Positions 17,703-27,814 are shown, counted from the stretch's first letter. The stretch is 64,000 nt of DNA from Burkholderiales bacterium (GCA_019635015.1 JAHCAG010000012.1:1-64000), one strand, 5' to 3'. Program-made: numbers and translations. The notes: generated by a model from the letters alone, not told the origin.

Positions 17703-18503
17703 TCAGTGCAATCTTGCGGCTGGCGCTTCGCCCGCCACGATCTCGCCGTCTTCCTCTGCTGCGGACAACGCCCCGCCATCAGCTTCCGCAGGAGCCTCCG
17801 CGGCTTCCGCCTCGCCGTCGACGTCGTCGGCATCCATCACCCCTTCGGCCATGCTCGCCGAAGGCAGCGTTGCCGCCAGCGCGGCCTCGAGGTCCATTTC
17901 AGCGTTCGGGTTCTGCTCGACCAGGCTGCCCAGTTCTGACAGCGGCGGCAGTTCCTCCAGCGAACGCAGGTTGAGGTCGTCAAGGAAAGACCTGGTCGTC
18001 GCGAAGATTTCCGGCCTGCCCGGCACCTCGCGGTGGCCGATGACGTCAATCCAGCCCCGCGCTTCCAGCGCCTTGAGGATGCCCGGCGACACGGTCACGC
18101 CGCGGATTTCCTCGATGTCGCCGCGCGTCACCGGCTGCTTGTAGGCAATGATGGCAATGGTCTCCAGCACCGCCCGCGAATACTTCGGCGGCTTCTGCGG
18201 ATTCAGCCGGTCGAGGAACCTCTGCGACTCGGGCCGCGCGCGGAAGCGCCAGCCCGAGGCCACGCTGACCAGTTCCACGCCGCGCCCGTCCCAGTCACCG
18301 CGCAAGTCGTCGAGCACCTTGCGCAGCGTGCCGTTGTCGATCTTCTCGTCGAACAGCTTCTTCAGGTCGTTCAGCGACATCGGCTCCTGGGTCACCAGCA
18401 GCGCGGTCTCCAGCACGTGTTTGACGCGCGCGAGATCCAGCCCTTCCGGCGCTTGCCCTTCGTCCTCGACCTGCCGCTCTTCCTGTACGGGTTGTTCTTC
18501 CAT
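17703..18503 (-). CDS. scpB: Segregation and condensation protein B
   Basis: Kleisin-binding partner of SMC in chromosome organisation, 266 residues. It contains the two winged-helix domains typical of ScpB (about 25-105 and 110-185, with [19 protein letters not shown]). The C-terminal tail (about 215-266) is low-complexity, rich in alanine, glutamate and aspartate, probably disordered and longer than in many homologues. It lies six bases downstream of scpA in one operon. Confidence 0.93.
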   Translation of the reverse strand: MEEQPVQEERQVEDEGQAPEGLDLARVKHVLETALLVTQEPMSLNDLKKLFDEKIDNGTLRKVLDDLRGDWDGRGVELVSVASGWRFRARPESQRFLDRLNPQKPPKYSRAVLETIAIIAYKQPVTRGDIEEIRGVTVSPGILKALEARGWIDVIGHREVPGRPEIFATTRSFLDDLNLRSLEELPPLSELGSLVEQNPNAEMDLEAALAATLPSASMAEGVMDADDVDGEAEAAEAPAEADGGALSAAEEDGEIVAGEAPAARLH

Positions 18504-18509
18504 GATTCT

Positions 18510-19334
18510 TCAGTCTTGTTGTTTGACCGCAGCCACCGTGCCGCCGCGGAGTTTGACGTAAATCGGCGCGTAGGCCTGCTCCTGGCTGATCTCGAGCAGC
18601 GTTTCCTTCGCCAATTCCAGCACCGCGAGGAAGGACACCACCAGCACCGGCACACCCTGCTCCGGCGTGAACAGCTTCTCGAAGGCGATGAACTCCTCCG
18701 TCTGCAGCAGCCGCAGGATGCGCGTCATGTGCTCGCGCACCGACAGCTGCTCGCGGGTGATGCGGTGATGGCGGTTGACCGACGCCCGCTGCAGCAGCGT
18801 CAGCCATGCATGCTTCAGGTCCTCGATGCTGACATCGGGCAGGCGCAGCATCGCCTCGCGCTCGAACAGCACCTGCACCACCGTGAAATCGCGTCCGGCC
18901 TGCGGCAACTCGTTGAGCTTGTGCGCCGCAAGCTTCATCTGCTCGTATTCCATCAACCGCCGCACCAGTTCGGCGCGCGGGTCTTCCTCGATGTCGATAT
19001 TCGACGGCCGCGGCAGCAGCATCCGCGACTTGATCTCGATCATCATCGCCGCCATCAGCAGGTATTCGGCCGCCAGCTCCAGTTGCTGCGAACGCATCAT
19101 CTCGACATAGACCAGGTACTGCTCGGTCAGCTTGGCCATCGGGATGTCGAGGACGCTGATGTTCTCCTTGCGGATCAGGTAGAGCAGCAGGTCCAGCGGC
19201 CCCTCGAACTGGTCGAGAAACACCTCCAGCGCATCCGGCGGGATGTAGAGATCCTGCGGGATTTCCAGCATTGGCTGGCCGTACACCTTCGCCAGCGGCG
19301 CGGCTTCGGCGGCGGGAACGGCGGCTTCAGTCAT
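18510..19334 (-). CDS. scpA: Segregation and condensation protein A (kleisin)
   Basis: Kleisin that bridges SMC heads, 274 residues from MTEAAVPAAE. The conserved core EVFLDQFEGPLDLLLYLIRK (about 33-52) and PSNIDIEEDPRAELVRRLM are diagnostic, with a C-terminal winged helix (about 190-260). I prefer the ATG at 19334: a promoter predicted at 19411-19439 would start transcription near 19404, which excludes the further upstream in-frame ATG at 19439. It is first in the scpAB operon. Confidence 0.92.
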   Translation of the reverse strand: MTEAAVPAAEAAPLAKVYGQPMLEIPQDLYIPPDALEVFLDQFEGPLDLLLYLIRKENISVLDIPMAKLTEQYLVYVEMMRSQQLELAAEYLLMAAMMIEIKSRMLLPRPSNIDIEEDPRAELVRRLMEYEQMKLAAHKLNELPQAGRDFTVVQVLFEREAMLRLPDVSIEDLKHAWLTLLQRASVNRHHRITREQLSVREHMTRILRLLQTEEFIAFEKLFTPEQGVPVLVVSFLAVLELAKETLLEISQEQAYAPIYVKLRGGTVAAVKQQD

Positions 19335-19410
19335 GGGATCGGGGATGGCGAATCCTGCGGCGTGTGGCACGCGGATTCTGTTGTCGGATTTGCAGTCCTT
19401 GCATCGCCGT

Positions 19411-19439
19411 ATTTTACCGGGATTTGACAGTGCGCCCAA
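19411..19439 (-). promoter_or_regulatory. Promoter of scpAB
   Basis: Reading minus: TTGGGC (19439-19434), a 17-base spacer and TAAAAT (19416-19411). The expected transcript start is near 19404, leaving a leader of about 70 bases before scpA. Confidence 0.5.
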
Positions 19440-19502
19440 CGCGCCCGGGGCATTTCCCCGTGAAAAGCTAAGCCCTTGACGCGATTGCGCTTTGACCCAA
19501 AG

Positions 19503-19865
19503 TCAGGGTTTGTCGCGGAGCAGCGACAACACGCTCCAGAACAGGAGCAGCAGCACACTCACCGCCGCGGCGACGTAAAACCCGACCGGCAGCAGCCCGC
19601 GCAGCAGGCCCAGCGAAATGCCGGCATCCCAGACGTAACGCTCAAGCGGCGATGAAAAATAACCGGCAGCCTCCCCGGTCAGCCAGATCAGCAGCACCGC
19701 GGGCAGCGGCAGCAGCAGCGTCCACAGCGAACGCAGCACAGCCTGACGGCGGGTCATCCGTCCCCGGCGCACACGCAGCCACAGCAGAGCAAGGACAAGC
19801 AGCGCCAGCAGCAGCGCAAGGACGGGCACACCGTAGAACATGCCGATCTTGATATTCAGCCACAT
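19503..19865 (-). CDS. Small membrane protein, unknown
   Basis: I do not recognise this 120-residue protein. It has about three to four hydrophobic helices (near 8-30, 45-64, 80-95, 95-115) and a basic loop RVRRGRMTRRQAV that should face the cytoplasm by the positive-inside rule. It follows the LysE-type exporter by seven bases on the same strand, so the two are probably co-transcribed. No catalytic motif is seen. Confidence 0.65.
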   Translation of the reverse strand: MWLNIKIGMFYGVPVLALLLALLVLALLWLRVRRGRMTRRQAVLRSLWTLLLPLPAVLLIWLTGEAAGYFSSPLERYVWDAGISLGLLRGLLPVGFYVAAAVSVLLLLFWSVLSLLRDKP

Positions 19866-19872
19866 CGCAGGA

Positions 19873-20520
19873 TCAGGCCCTGACGATCAGATACGCTCCG
19901 ACCGCCAGCAGCACGCCACCGGCAACACGGTTCAGCAACCGTCCCAGCCGCGGCCCGGCCAGCGCCCCTGCACGGCTCGCCGCAGCCGCATACGCCAGCT
20001 TGACGCCGCCGACCGCGATCGCGGCAATGACGATCAATGCCAGCGCATCAGTCAATGTCAGTGCCACGAGATCGACGAAGGCCGGAAAAAAACCGAGATA
20101 GAACAGGATCGCCTTCTGGTCAGCCAGCGTCAGCAGCAGGCCGGACATGAAACTCGAATTCGCCGCAGCGCCGGTCACCTGCGACTCCACCGCAGCTTCG
20201 GCACGCCACAGCCGGAAACCCAGCCACAGCAGATAGGCGCCACCGAGATATTTCAGCCAGACGAAGGCATCGCCCAGCACCGCCGCCAGCCACTGCAGGC
20301 CGAAAATCGCCAGCACGATGAACACCGTGTCGCCGGCGACGATGCCCAGCGCAACCCAGGCGCCCTGCCGGAAACCGGCGGCAGCGGCACGGGCGGTAAC
20401 GGCGAGGACGCTGAGGCTGGGAATGGCCGCGAGAACAATCATCGCGGCAAAAAGCGCAAAGGCACTGGCAAGGGTTAACGACACGGGGAGGTATCTTGTT
20501 TCTGACGCAATGGCTTGCAC
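19873..20520 (-). CDS. LysE/RhtB-family amino-acid exporter
   Basis: Inner-membrane exporter of 215 residues with about six helices. The N-terminal helix (AFALFAAMIVLAAIPSLSV), a GAYLLWLGFRLWR segment (about 93-105) and LLTLADQKAILFYLGFFPAF (about 130-149) follow the LysE pattern G-x-x-x-L and N/Q-P/K-K-A-x-x-F. The Pro of the usual NPK motif is replaced (ADQKA). The start is uncertain: ATG at 20520 has no clear ribosome site, and a GTG at 20484 would also fit the first helix. The substrate cannot be predicted. Confidence 0.82.
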   Translation of the reverse strand: MQAIASETRYLPVSLTLASAFALFAAMIVLAAIPSLSVLAVTARAAAAGFRQGAWVALGIVAGDTVFIVLAIFGLQWLAAVLGDAFVWLKYLGGAYLLWLGFRLWRAEAAVESQVTGAAANSSFMSGLLLTLADQKAILFYLGFFPAFVDLVALTLTDALALIVIAAIAVGGVKLAYAAAASRAGALAGPRLGRLLNRVAGGVLLAVGAYLIVRA

Positions 20521-20680
20521 TTATAACATTCCACGCGCCCTGCAGCTCCGTACATGAATCCGGATTCCGATTTCCTCGTCCTGTCCGGCCACACCTTAAT
20601 CGGGTAGCCGCAGAAAAATCCTGGACCCATCATTGCAAGTCATTGATTGGTTTACTTTTTTATCTCAGAAGCGACATCGT

Positions 20681-20697
20681 AAGTATTTGTTTTTATT
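20681..20697. repeat. Dispersed AT-rich 17-bp motif, copy 1
   Basis: AAGTATTTGTTTTTATT (minus: AATAAAAACAAATACTT), eight bases past the comEC stop. Three more copies occur at 24343, 36055 and 45771 in otherwise GC-rich DNA. In this copy an ATG follows three bases after the motif on the minus strand, opening a five-codon frame (MSLLR). Confidence 0.6.
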
Positions 20698-20704
20698 GAT
20701 ATTT

Positions 20705-23104
20705 TTACATGTCCGCCGAAAGCAACCCCTCCACCGCGCCATCCTCCCGCGGCGCATGCCAGTAACGCACGTGACGATCGCGATACCGCATCAGCACCAG
20801 CGGTTTCCCGGCCTGCAATTCCACGGCAATCGCCCCGCCCTGATCCGTCCTCACCGCGACGCTGCCCAGCGCCGCATAACGCGCGACGACCTCCGGATGC
20901 GGATGCCGGAAGGGATTGCGGTAACCGACGGGAAAAATCACCAGCCGCGGCGCAACGGCTTCGACGAAAGCCTGTGACGAGGATGTGCGGCTGCCCTGGT
21001 GCGGCGCGACCAGCACGTCCGCCTTCAGCTTTTCCGGCATCGCCGAAAGCAAAGTCTGTTCGCCGCGGCGTTCGATGTCGGCGGGGATCAGCACGCTGCC
21101 GGCCGCGGTCCCGATCTTCAACACGCAGCTGCGTTCATTGTCTTTCAGTTTTTCCGCGGCGCGCGTCGCGGCATCGGGATAAAGCATTTCGAAATCGACA
21201 CCATCCCAGCGCCAATGCTGTCCTGCCATGCAGCGCCGTTCTTCGGGACCCAGCAGCAGCAGCGGATCAAGGTCGGGCAACGAGGTCAGCATCATGTCCA
21301 CCGGCAGTGCCTGCAGCACCGACAGCGCACCGCCGGTGTGGTCGGCATCGTCGTGACTCACCACCATCGTGTCGAGCCGGCGGATGCCCGCCGCGCGCAG
21401 GAAAGGCACAATCACGCGGCTGCCGCTGTCGGCGCCGGGACCGAAAGCCGGACCGGTGTCGAACAGCAATGCATGGTTCCGCGTCTGCGCGACCACCGCG
21501 AGACCCTGGCCCACGTCGAGCACGGTCAGGCGCAGCGCACCCTCGGGCGGCGGCGCGGGCACGACCAGGAACAGCGGCAGGAAGGCGATGACACCGATCC
21601 AGCGCGCCGGAAATCCGCGCGGCAGCAGCAGCCATGCAGTGCCGGCCAGCGCAACGAGCACGGTCCATGCCGGCGGCGCATGCTGCTGCCAGGCCGCCTC
21701 CGGCCAGCGGCTCAGCCATTCCAGCACCCACAGGCAGCCGGCCATCACCCATTGCGCAAAATGCAGCGGCGCATCGACCGGCAGCAGCATGCCGGCCAGC
21801 GCCGGCGGCACCACGACAAAACTCACCAGCGGAATCGCCAGTGCATTGGCCAGCGGCGACACCAGCGACACCTGCTGGAACATCGCCAGCAGCGGCGGGA
21901 TCAGCGCCAGCGTCACCGCCCACTGCACTCGCCCCCAGGTGACAAGCCAGTGCGGCTGGTGCAGGCGGTTGACCGACACCCACATGATCACCGCCACCGC
22001 GCCGAAGGACAGCCAGAAGCCCGGCGCGTTGACCGCCCAGGGATCAATCACCAGCACCGCGAACAGCGCCAGTGACAGCACCGGGCCGGCCGCGGCAATG
22101 CGCCCCATCCACAGCGCCACGGCAACGACCGCGAGCATGAACACCGTGCGCTGCGCCGGCACCGCAAACCCGGCCAGCAGCGCATAACCCAGCGCAACGA
22201 CAAAACCGATGACTGCGGCCGCCTTCACCGCGGGCAAGGCCAGCGTCAGCCGCGCGCTGCGCCGCCACAGCAGATTCGCCAGTGCGAAAGCAAGGCCGGA
22301 GAGCATGGTCACGTGCAGCCCGGAAATGCTCATCAGGTGATTGACCCCGGTGCGGGTGAACACCTGCCACTGCTCCGCCGGAATCGCGCGCTGGTCACCC
22401 ATCGCCAGCGCGACAATGACACCGGCGGCCGGCGCATCACCGAGCGCCGCGCGGATGCGCCCGCGCAGGCGTTCGCGCAGGGCTTCGACACGATAAACGA
22501 AGCCTGGGGCCGCGGCATCAAGGCGCCGCGGCAGGCTTTTGGGGCGCACATAACCGGTGGCGCGGATACCCCGCTCGAGCAGCCAGGCCTCGTAGTCAAA
22601 GCCATGCGGATTGGCGAGACCGTGGGGACGCTTCAGGCGCACCGTCAGTTCCCAGCGCTCCCCGGCATGGACCTCGGGTAACTGCAGCGGACCCTTGTCG
22701 CGTGCACCGCGGCCCCACCACGACAGCACGATGCGTTGCGGCAGCTGTGCGCCGGGCGTCAGCACCCGCTCGACATCGAACTCGAAACGGACGCTGCGGT
22801 CATAAGCTTGCGGCAAACCGGCGACGACGCCGGTTACGGTGACGTCGCGGGATTCCCATTCCGGAGGCAGATGATCGGCAAGACGCCAGTGGGCGCAGGC
22901 GGCGGCCCACAGGAAACCGGCGGCCGCGCAGCAGGCGAACATGACTGCGCCGCAGCCGATGCGACGCGGCAATCCGTCGCCGCGCAGCAGCATCACCAGC
23001 ACCGCGGCCGGCAGCAGCAACCATGCGCCATCCAGCGGCGGCAATACCGCCTGCCGCTGCAGCAGCCAGACGCCGGCTGCGAAAGCGATAATATGCGGAA
23101 CCAT
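20705..23104 (-). CDS. comEC: DNA internalization competence protein ComEC/Rec2
   Basis: Channel for uptake of single-stranded DNA across the inner membrane, 799 residues, near family length. Domains in order: N-terminal DUF4131 with two to three helices and an OB-like region (about 1-200); the Competence domain with many helices (about 225-500; note HLMSISGLHVTMLSGLAFAL near 260); and a C-terminal metallo-beta-lactamase domain (about 535-780) with SHDDADHTGG and the start motif LTVLDVGQGLAVV. All three parts are intact, so the cell may be naturally competent if pilus genes exist elsewhere. The ATG follows AGGGATCG. Confidence 0.95.
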   Translation of the reverse strand: MVPHIIAFAAGVWLLQRQAVLPPLDGAWLLLPAAVLVMLLRGDGLPRRIGCGAVMFACCAAAGFLWAAACAHWRLADHLPPEWESRDVTVTGVVAGLPQAYDRSVRFEFDVERVLTPGAQLPQRIVLSWWGRGARDKGPLQLPEVHAGERWELTVRLKRPHGLANPHGFDYEAWLLERGIRATGYVRPKSLPRRLDAAAPGFVYRVEALRERLRGRIRAALGDAPAAGVIVALAMGDQRAIPAEQWQVFTRTGVNHLMSISGLHVTMLSGLAFALANLLWRRSARLTLALPAVKAAAVIGFVVALGYALLAGFAVPAQRTVFMLAVVAVALWMGRIAAAGPVLSLALFAVLVIDPWAVNAPGFWLSFGAVAVIMWVSVNRLHQPHWLVTWGRVQWAVTLALIPPLLAMFQQVSLVSPLANALAIPLVSFVVVPPALAGMLLPVDAPLHFAQWVMAGCLWVLEWLSRWPEAAWQQHAPPAWTVLVALAGTAWLLLPRGFPARWIGVIAFLPLFLVVPAPPPEGALRLTVLDVGQGLAVVAQTRNHALLFDTGPAFGPGADSGSRVIVPFLRAAGIRRLDTMVVSHDDADHTGGALSVLQALPVDMMLTSLPDLDPLLLLGPEERRCMAGQHWRWDGVDFEMLYPDAATRAAEKLKDNERSCVLKIGTAAGSVLIPADIERRGEQTLLSAMPEKLKADVLVAPHQGSRTSSSQAFVEAVAPRLVIFPVGYRNPFRHPHPEVVARYAALGSVAVRTDQGGAIAVELQAGKPLVLMRYRDRHVRYWHAPREDGAVEGLLSADM

Positions 23105-23160
23105 CGATCCCTAACGCAGCGCCCACCGCCACGCTGACCGCAGGAACCCCGAAACAAGAA

Positions 23161-23712
23161 ATGCCGCGCAAATATTTCCGCAAATACCTGCCCACCCACA
23201 AATCGATCCTCGACAACCGCTGGATCGCGTGGTGCGGGCCATGGCTCAAACACCACAACCTGTGGCACCTGCACCGGCGCTCGGTCGCCGGCGGCGTCGC
23301 GGTCGGCCTGTTCGCCGGGCTGGTGCCGGGCCCATTGCAGATCATCAGCGGCGTCATCCTCGCGATCCTGTTCCGAGTCAACCTGCCGGTGGCGGCGCTG
23401 GTCACGCTCTATACCAATCCGCTGACCATCGTGCCGCTGTATTACCTCGCGTACCGCTACGGCGCGCTGGTGACGATGTCCGGAAACGGCAGCGCGCTGC
23501 CGACCACCTTCAGCATGGAAGGCCATACGCTGACCAGCTGGATTCCGGCGCTGCTCGACTGGATGATTTCGATGGGCAAGCCGCTGGCGGTGGGCCTGCC
23601 GCTGCTGGCGCTCACCCTCGCAGCCGCGGGTTACCTGATCGTCGATACCGCTTGGAAAATCCATGTCCGCCTGTCCTGGCGCCACCGCCTGCAGCAGCGC
23701 CGCGATCAATGA
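23161..23712 (+). CDS. DUF2062 family membrane protein
   Basis: Inner-membrane protein of 183 residues, unknown function. The basic N-terminus (MPRKYFRKYLPTHKSI) is followed by HRRSVAGGVAVGLFAGLVPG and LYTNPLTIVPLYYLAYRYG (about 82-100), the hallmark motifs of DUF2062. A last helix lies about 145-168. In other bacteria the domain stands alone or is fused to glycosyltransferases. It is divergent from comEC and overlaps the glycosylase gene by four bases (ATGA). Confidence 0.85.
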   Translation: MPRKYFRKYLPTHKSILDNRWIAWCGPWLKHHNLWHLHRRSVAGGVAVGLFAGLVPGPLQIISGVILAILFRVNLPVAALVTLYTNPLTIVPLYYLAYRYGALVTMSGNGSALPTTFSMEGHTLTSWIPALLDWMISMGKPLAVGLPLLALTLAAAGYLIVDTAWKIHVRLSWRHRLQQRRDQ

Positions 23713-24335
23713 AAACCAGACCGCCGGCGTACTGGAAACGCGCCACCCGCGAACTCGCTGCCGCCGATCCGGTGATGGGCGGACTGATCCTGCGCTACAG
23801 GGGGCTGACCATGACCAGCCGCGGTGACGCCTTCCAGACACTCGCCCGTTCGATCATCGGTCAGCAGATATCAGTGAAGGCGGCGCAGAGCGTGTGGGAA
23901 CGTTTTGCCGCTGCGGTCGGCGGGATGGAGCCGAAGCGCGTGCTGAAACTCTCCGAGGAACAGCTGCGCGCTTGCGGCCTGTCGGGCCAGAAAGTGAAAT
24001 ACCTGCGCGACCTGTCGGAGCGTTTCGCCTCCGGCGCCATCGACATCGGGCGCTGGCACGGCATGGATGACGAGACGCTGATCGGGGATCTCACCCAGGT
24101 CAAGGGAATAGGCCGCTGGACCGCGGAGATGTTCCTGATGTTCCACCTGATGCGGCCTGACGTATTCCCGCTCGGCGATCTCGGCCTGCAGCGCGCGATG
24201 GGACTCCACTACAACAAGGGCCGTCCCCTGCCGGAGCGCCGCATCGCCACACTGGGAAAACTGTGGTCGCCGTGGCGCTCGGTGGCCACCTGGTATCTGT
24301 GGCGCAGCCTCGATCCGATCCCGGTGGAATACTGA
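23709..24335 (+). CDS. DNA-3-methyladenine glycosylase II (HhH-GPD family)
   Basis: Base-excision repair glycosylase removing alkylated purines, 208 residues. The helix-hairpin-helix is VKGIGRWTAEM (131-141), and the catalytic aspartate is D157 in PLGDLGL. SIIGQQISVKAAQSVWERF (48-66) is conserved in AlkA-like enzymes. It lacks the N-terminal domain of E. coli AlkA and the iron-sulfur loop of EndoIII, so it is the short type (Mag/yeast-like). Its ATG overlaps the DUF2062 stop. Confidence 0.92.
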   Translation: MKTRPPAYWKRATRELAAADPVMGGLILRYRGLTMTSRGDAFQTLARSIIGQQISVKAAQSVWERFAAAVGGMEPKRVLKLSEEQLRACGLSGQKVKYLRDLSERFASGAIDIGRWHGMDDETLIGDLTQVKGIGRWTAEMFLMFHLMRPDVFPLGDLGLQRAMGLHYNKGRPLPERRIATLGKLWSPWRSVATWYLWRSLDPIPVEY

Positions 24336-24342
24336 AAATATA

Positions 24343-24359
24343 AATAAAAACAAATACTT
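24343..24359. repeat. Dispersed AT-rich 17-bp motif, copy 2
   Basis: AATAAAAACAAATACTT eight bases past the glycosylase stop and five bases before the ATG of the next gene. Here the downstream ATG opens a full gene, and no Shine-Dalgarno is present between motif and ATG. Confidence 0.6.
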
Positions 24360-24364
24360 GTAAA

Positions 24365-24727
24365 ATGCCCTCAGAGAGCACATCCCAGCCCCCGCCGCTG
24401 TCGCTGCAGCATCGCGAATTCGTGCAGGCCTACGGCGAAGGCCGGATCATCGTCAATTTCGATCCGCAGGCCTCCGCAAAATTCCTCAGTGCAATGCTGA
24501 TGCTGCCGCTGTTCGTGATGCCGGTGCTGGGCATCGGTGTCGCGCTCGCGCTGAGTGGATGGATCTGGACCGGACTGCTGGTGATCGCGCTGGGCATCAT
24601 CGTGCCGCGGATGATCAAGCGCGGCGCGCCGCATTTTCTGATGCAGCAGATTCTTGAGGACGAAACGATCTACCGCCAGGCAGTCCACGCCGGCATCCTG
24701 CACATCGTCAGCCGGCCGGGCGCGTAA
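24365..24727 (+). CDS. Small membrane protein, unknown
   Basis: Unrecognised protein of 120 residues with two membrane helices (about 40-58 and 62-82: [20 protein letters not shown] and [16 protein letters not shown]). Soluble ends include [19 protein letters not shown]. It has no ribosome site; an AT-rich repeat lies directly before the ATG. Its last 20 bases overlap the convergent lolD gene. The codon pattern and hydrophobic layout support a real gene. Confidence 0.7.
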   Translation: MPSESTSQPPPLSLQHREFVQAYGEGRIIVNFDPQASAKFLSAMLMLPLFVMPVLGIGVALALSGWIWTGLLVIALGIIVPRMIKRGAPHFLMQQILEDETIYRQAVHAGILHIVSRPGA

Positions 24728-25418
24728 ACGGCTTCAGCCGTCCGTCTTCCAGTTCAAGAATGCGGTCGGCGCGCTCCGCGATGCGCGGGTCGTGGGTGAC
24801 GATGACGAAGCTGGTGTTCATGTCGCGGTTCAACTGCAGCATCAGGTCGAACACGGTCTCCGCGGTCACGCGGTCGAGATTGCCGGTCGGCTCATCCGCC
24901 AGCACACAGGCCGGCTGCGTCACCAAGGCCCGCGCCAGCGCCGCGCGCTGGCGTTCACCGCCGGAAAGTTCGCCCGGGACATGGGTCAGGCGATGCCCCA
25001 TGCCCACCGCCTCCAGCATCTTCCGTGCCGCCGCCAGTGCCGCGGCATGCGGCTCGCGGCGGATGATCAGCGGCATCGCGACATTCTCCTCGGCGCTGAA
25101 TTCCGGCAGCAGGTGATGGAACTGGTAGACGAAACCCAGCGTGCGGTTGCGCACTTCACCGCGGCGTTGTTCGCTCTGACCCGACAGCGCCTCGCCGAGG
25201 ATGCTGACCTCGCCTTCGCTGGGCGTGTCCAGTCCGCCGAGCAGGTGCAACAGCGTGCTTTTGCCGGAACCGGAAGCGCCGACGATGGCAATGCGTTCCC
25301 CCGGCATCACGTCGAGGTCGATGCCGAGCAGCACCGGCACCGCATCGGCGCCTTCACGATAGGCCTTGCGCAGGCCGTGGCAGGAAATCACCGGTGTCCT
25401 GTTTGCGGATTCACTCAT
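24708..25418 (-). CDS. lolD: Lipoprotein-releasing ABC transporter ATP-binding protein
   Basis: ATPase of the LolCDE complex that releases outer-membrane lipoproteins from the inner membrane. It has 236 residues: Walker [10 protein letters not shown] (about 47-55), Q-loop, signature [15 protein letters not shown] (about 150-164) and Walker [13 protein letters not shown] (about 171-182). [17 protein letters not shown] matches the LolD pattern. Its start overlaps the end of the permease gene by eight bases. Confidence 0.94.
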   Translation of the reverse strand: MSESANRTPVISCHGLRKAYREGADAVPVLLGIDLDVMPGERIAIVGASGSGKSTLLHLLGGLDTPSEGEVSILGEALSGQSEQRRGEVRNRTLGFVYQFHHLLPEFSAEENVAMPLIIRREPHAAALAAARKMLEAVGMGHRLTHVPGELSGGERQRAALARALVTQPACVLADEPTGNLDRVTAETVFDLMLQLNRDMNTSFVIVTHDPRIAERADRILELEDGRLKPFTRPAG

Positions 25419-26655
25419 AACGCAGCGCCTCCGCCGGATTGACCTTCGACGCGCGCCAGCTCGGATATATCGTCGCCAGCACCGACAGCACGAAAGCCAC
25501 CACCGCGGTCATCACCACGTCGCCTGCCTGCAGTTCCGACGGCAGGTCGGCGATCTGGTAGACGTCCTGCGGCATGAACTTGACGCGGAACACCTGCTCG
25601 ATGAAACCGATGATGCTGTCGACGTTGAGCGCGCCGAGGATGCCGAAAACGATGCCGCAGCCGACACCGATGGCGCCGATCAGCGTGCCCTGCACCATGA
25701 ATATCCGCATCACCTCGCCGGGCGAGGCCCCCATCGTGCGCAGGATCGCGATGTCGGCCTGTTTCTCGCGCACCATCATGTAGAGGCTGGAGACCATGTT
25801 GAAGGCGGCGATGGCGATGATGAAGAACAGCAGCAGCGACATCATGCGTTTCTCCAGTTCCACCGCACGGAAATAGGTCGCGTTGAAACGCGACCAGTCG
25901 CTGACCGACACCTCCGGCGGCAGCACCGCCAGCAGCTCGCGCGCCACCTGGCGCGCAAGGAAAAGATCGTCGAGCTTCAGGCGCACGCCCGAAACTCCGC
26001 CGTCCATGCGGTAGAGCCTCTGCGCATCCTCGATGTGCACCACCGCGAGCCCGGCGTCGATCTCGTAATGGCCGACTTCGAAGGTGCCGGTGACCGTGAA
26101 CTGGCGCAGCCGCGGCAGGATGCCCGCCGGCGTCACCTGCCCCTGCGGGGCGACCAGCACCACGCGTTCGCCGACGGTAACGCCCAGCGCGCGCGCCAGC
26201 GGCGCCCCGAGCACGACGTTGTATTCACCGGAGCGCAGGGATTCCAGCGTGCCGGAGCGCATGTGCGCGCCGATCTCGCTGACCTTTTCCTCCGCGACAG
26301 GCTCGATGCCGCGCAGCATCGCGCCGCGCACGTTGCCGCCGCTGGTCAGCAGGCCCTGGGCCGACACGTACGGCGCAGTGGCCGTCACATGCGGATTTTT
26401 GCCGGCAGCGGCCGCCACCGCCTGCCAGTCACGCAGCGATTCGCCGAGTCCGGTCACCTGGACATGGGCCACCGCGCTCAGCATGCGGGTGCGCACCTCG
26501 CGCTGGAAACCGTTGAACACCGAGAGCACGGTGATCAGCACCGTCATGCCGAGCGCGATGCCGATCACGGAGATCAGCGAAATCACCGAAATGAATTTCG
26601 TGCGCTGGCGCGAACGGGTGTAACGCAGGCCGACAAATAGCGGAAAGGAAGTCAC
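25411..26655 (-). CDS. Lipoprotein-releasing ABC transporter permease LolC/LolE
   Basis: Inner-membrane permease of the Lol system, about 414 residues from a GTG at 26655. Four helices: one N-terminal ([19 protein letters not shown]) and three C-terminal (near 265-295, 310-345, 370-395), with a large periplasmic domain between. [20 protein letters not shown] is the family signature. A GTG start six residues before FVGLRY matches LolC/E N-termini, while the in-frame ATG at 26712 adds 19 residues of odd composition; neither has a clear ribosome site. Only one permease gene is present, suggesting a homodimer (often called LolF). Confidence 0.92.
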   Translation of the reverse strand: MTSFPLFVGLRYTRSRQRTKFISVISLISVIGIALGMTVLITVLSVFNGFQREVRTRMLSAVAHVQVTGLGESLRDWQAVAAAAGKNPHVTATAPYVSAQGLLTSGGNVRGAMLRGIEPVAEEKVSEIGAHMRSGTLESLRSGEYNVVLGAPLARALGVTVGERVVLVAPQGQVTPAGILPRLRQFTVTGTFEVGHYEIDAGLAVVHIEDAQRLYRMDGGVSGVRLKLDDLFLARQVARELLAVLPPEVSVSDWSRFNATYFRAVELEKRMMSLLLFFIIAIAAFNMVSSLYMMVREKQADIAILRTMGASPGEVMRIFMVQGTLIGAIGVGCGIVFGILGALNVDSIIGFIEQVFRVKFMPQDVYQIADLPSELQAGDVVMTAVVAFVLSVLATIYPSWRASKVNPAEALRYE

Positions 26656-26773
26656 GGAAGACCACAAAAACGAAAGGCGCAGTGTGCCATAAACGCAGGG
26701 CGCGACGCACATGCTAGACTCGCCGCGTATCCCGCGTGCCTTTTATGCGGGGCGCGAATCAACACCGCAAACC

Positions 26774-27814
26774 GTGCATCTCACCCTGTTCATTCCCGAC
26801 CTGCTGCCGCCGCCGGGTGCCGAAACACTGATGGCCGGCGGCGATCACGCGCCGGCACTGCGCCGCATTTTCGGCCGCGGCGAACTGCTGCGTTTTCCGC
26901 CGATCGACGCCGAGATCTGGCTGTGCCAGGCCTTCGAAGTCGAACAGCGCGAGGACTGGCCGGTGGCGCCGCTGACGGCCGGTGTCGACGGGCTGCCCGC
27001 CGAATCGGGCTGGTGGCTGCGCGCCGATCCCGTGCACCTGCAACTGCAGCGCAACCACACGCGGCTGCTCGCCGCGCCGGCGCTGACGCTGGATGCGCAG
27101 GAGGCCGCCGCACTGGCCGCAACCCTCAACGCTCATTTTTCCGGCGAAAGCCTCGAATTGCTGACGCCGCAACCCGCGCGCTGGTACTTCCGCCAGGACG
27201 AAACCACGGGGCTTGCCGCGCCGACCCTGGGCTCACTCGCCGGCCGTCCGGTACCGCGCAATCCGCTCGCCGGCAGCCGCGCCAGCCACTGGCACCGGGT
27301 GCTGACCGAAGCGCAGATGCTGCTGCACGAACATCCGGTCAACCAGGCGCGCGAAGCCCGCGGCCTGCCGGCCGCCAACAGCCTGCTGCTGTGGGGGGGC
27401 GGACGCAAGCCGGCGGTTCCCGGCCGGCATTTCTCACAGCTGTGGAGCGACGATCCGCTGGCCATCGCGCTGGCGCTGCAGGCAGGCGCCGAACACCAGC
27501 AGGCGCCGGCGAGCGCCGCACTGTGGCTGGGCCAGCGCCCCGATCCTGCGGGCCGCCACCTGCTGATGCTGGACCGCGCCCATCTCGCAGCGCGTTATGA
27601 AGGCCCCGAAGCCTGGCTGCGCACACTGTCCACGCTCGAGGAACGCTGGTTTGCACCGCTCTACGGCACCCTCGGCCACCTCGGTCTCGACGAACTGGTG
27701 ATCGTCGCCACCGGCCCGGAGCTGTGCCTGCGCTGCACGCTGCGTCCCGCCGACAAGCTGAAATTCTGGCGCCGGACACCAGCATGGCCGGCGCTGATGC
27801 AGCCGGACGCATGA
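26774..27814 (+). CDS. Phosphoglycerate-mutase-like conserved protein next to recJ
   Basis: Conserved protein of 346 residues from a GTG (the N-terminus HLTLFIPDLLPP is where homologues begin; an ATG at 26711 adds 21 residues). It has a segment HPVNQAREARGLPAANSLLLWGGG (about 200-220) like that in cofactor-independent phosphoglycerate mutase relatives, but the metal-binding core of that enzyme is not obvious, so catalysis is doubtful. It overlaps recJ by four bases (ATGA), a link I recall from other betaproteobacteria. Function unknown. Confidence 0.75.
   Translation: MHLTLFIPDLLPPPGAETLMAGGDHAPALRRIFGRGELLRFPPIDAEIWLCQAFEVEQREDWPVAPLTAGVDGLPAESGWWLRADPVHLQLQRNHTRLLAAPALTLDAQEAAALAATLNAHFSGESLELLTPQPARWYFRQDETTGLAAPTLGSLAGRPVPRNPLAGSRASHWHRVLTEAQMLLHEHPVNQAREARGLPAANSLLLWGGGRKPAVPGRHFSQLWSDDPLAIALALQAGAEHQQAPASAALWLGQRPDPAGRHLLMLDRAHLAARYEGPEAWLRTLSTLEERWFAPLYGTLGHLGLDELVIVATGPELCLRCTLRPADKLKFWRRTPAWPALMQPDA

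Noticed and set aside
17687..17704. Hairpin CCGTC/GACGG between the response regulator and scpB as terminator
   Set aside because: Five-bp stem without a T-run on either strand.
20681..20697. The AT-rich motif as an IHF site
   Set aside because: The consensus WATCAANNNNTTR is not met in any of the four copies.
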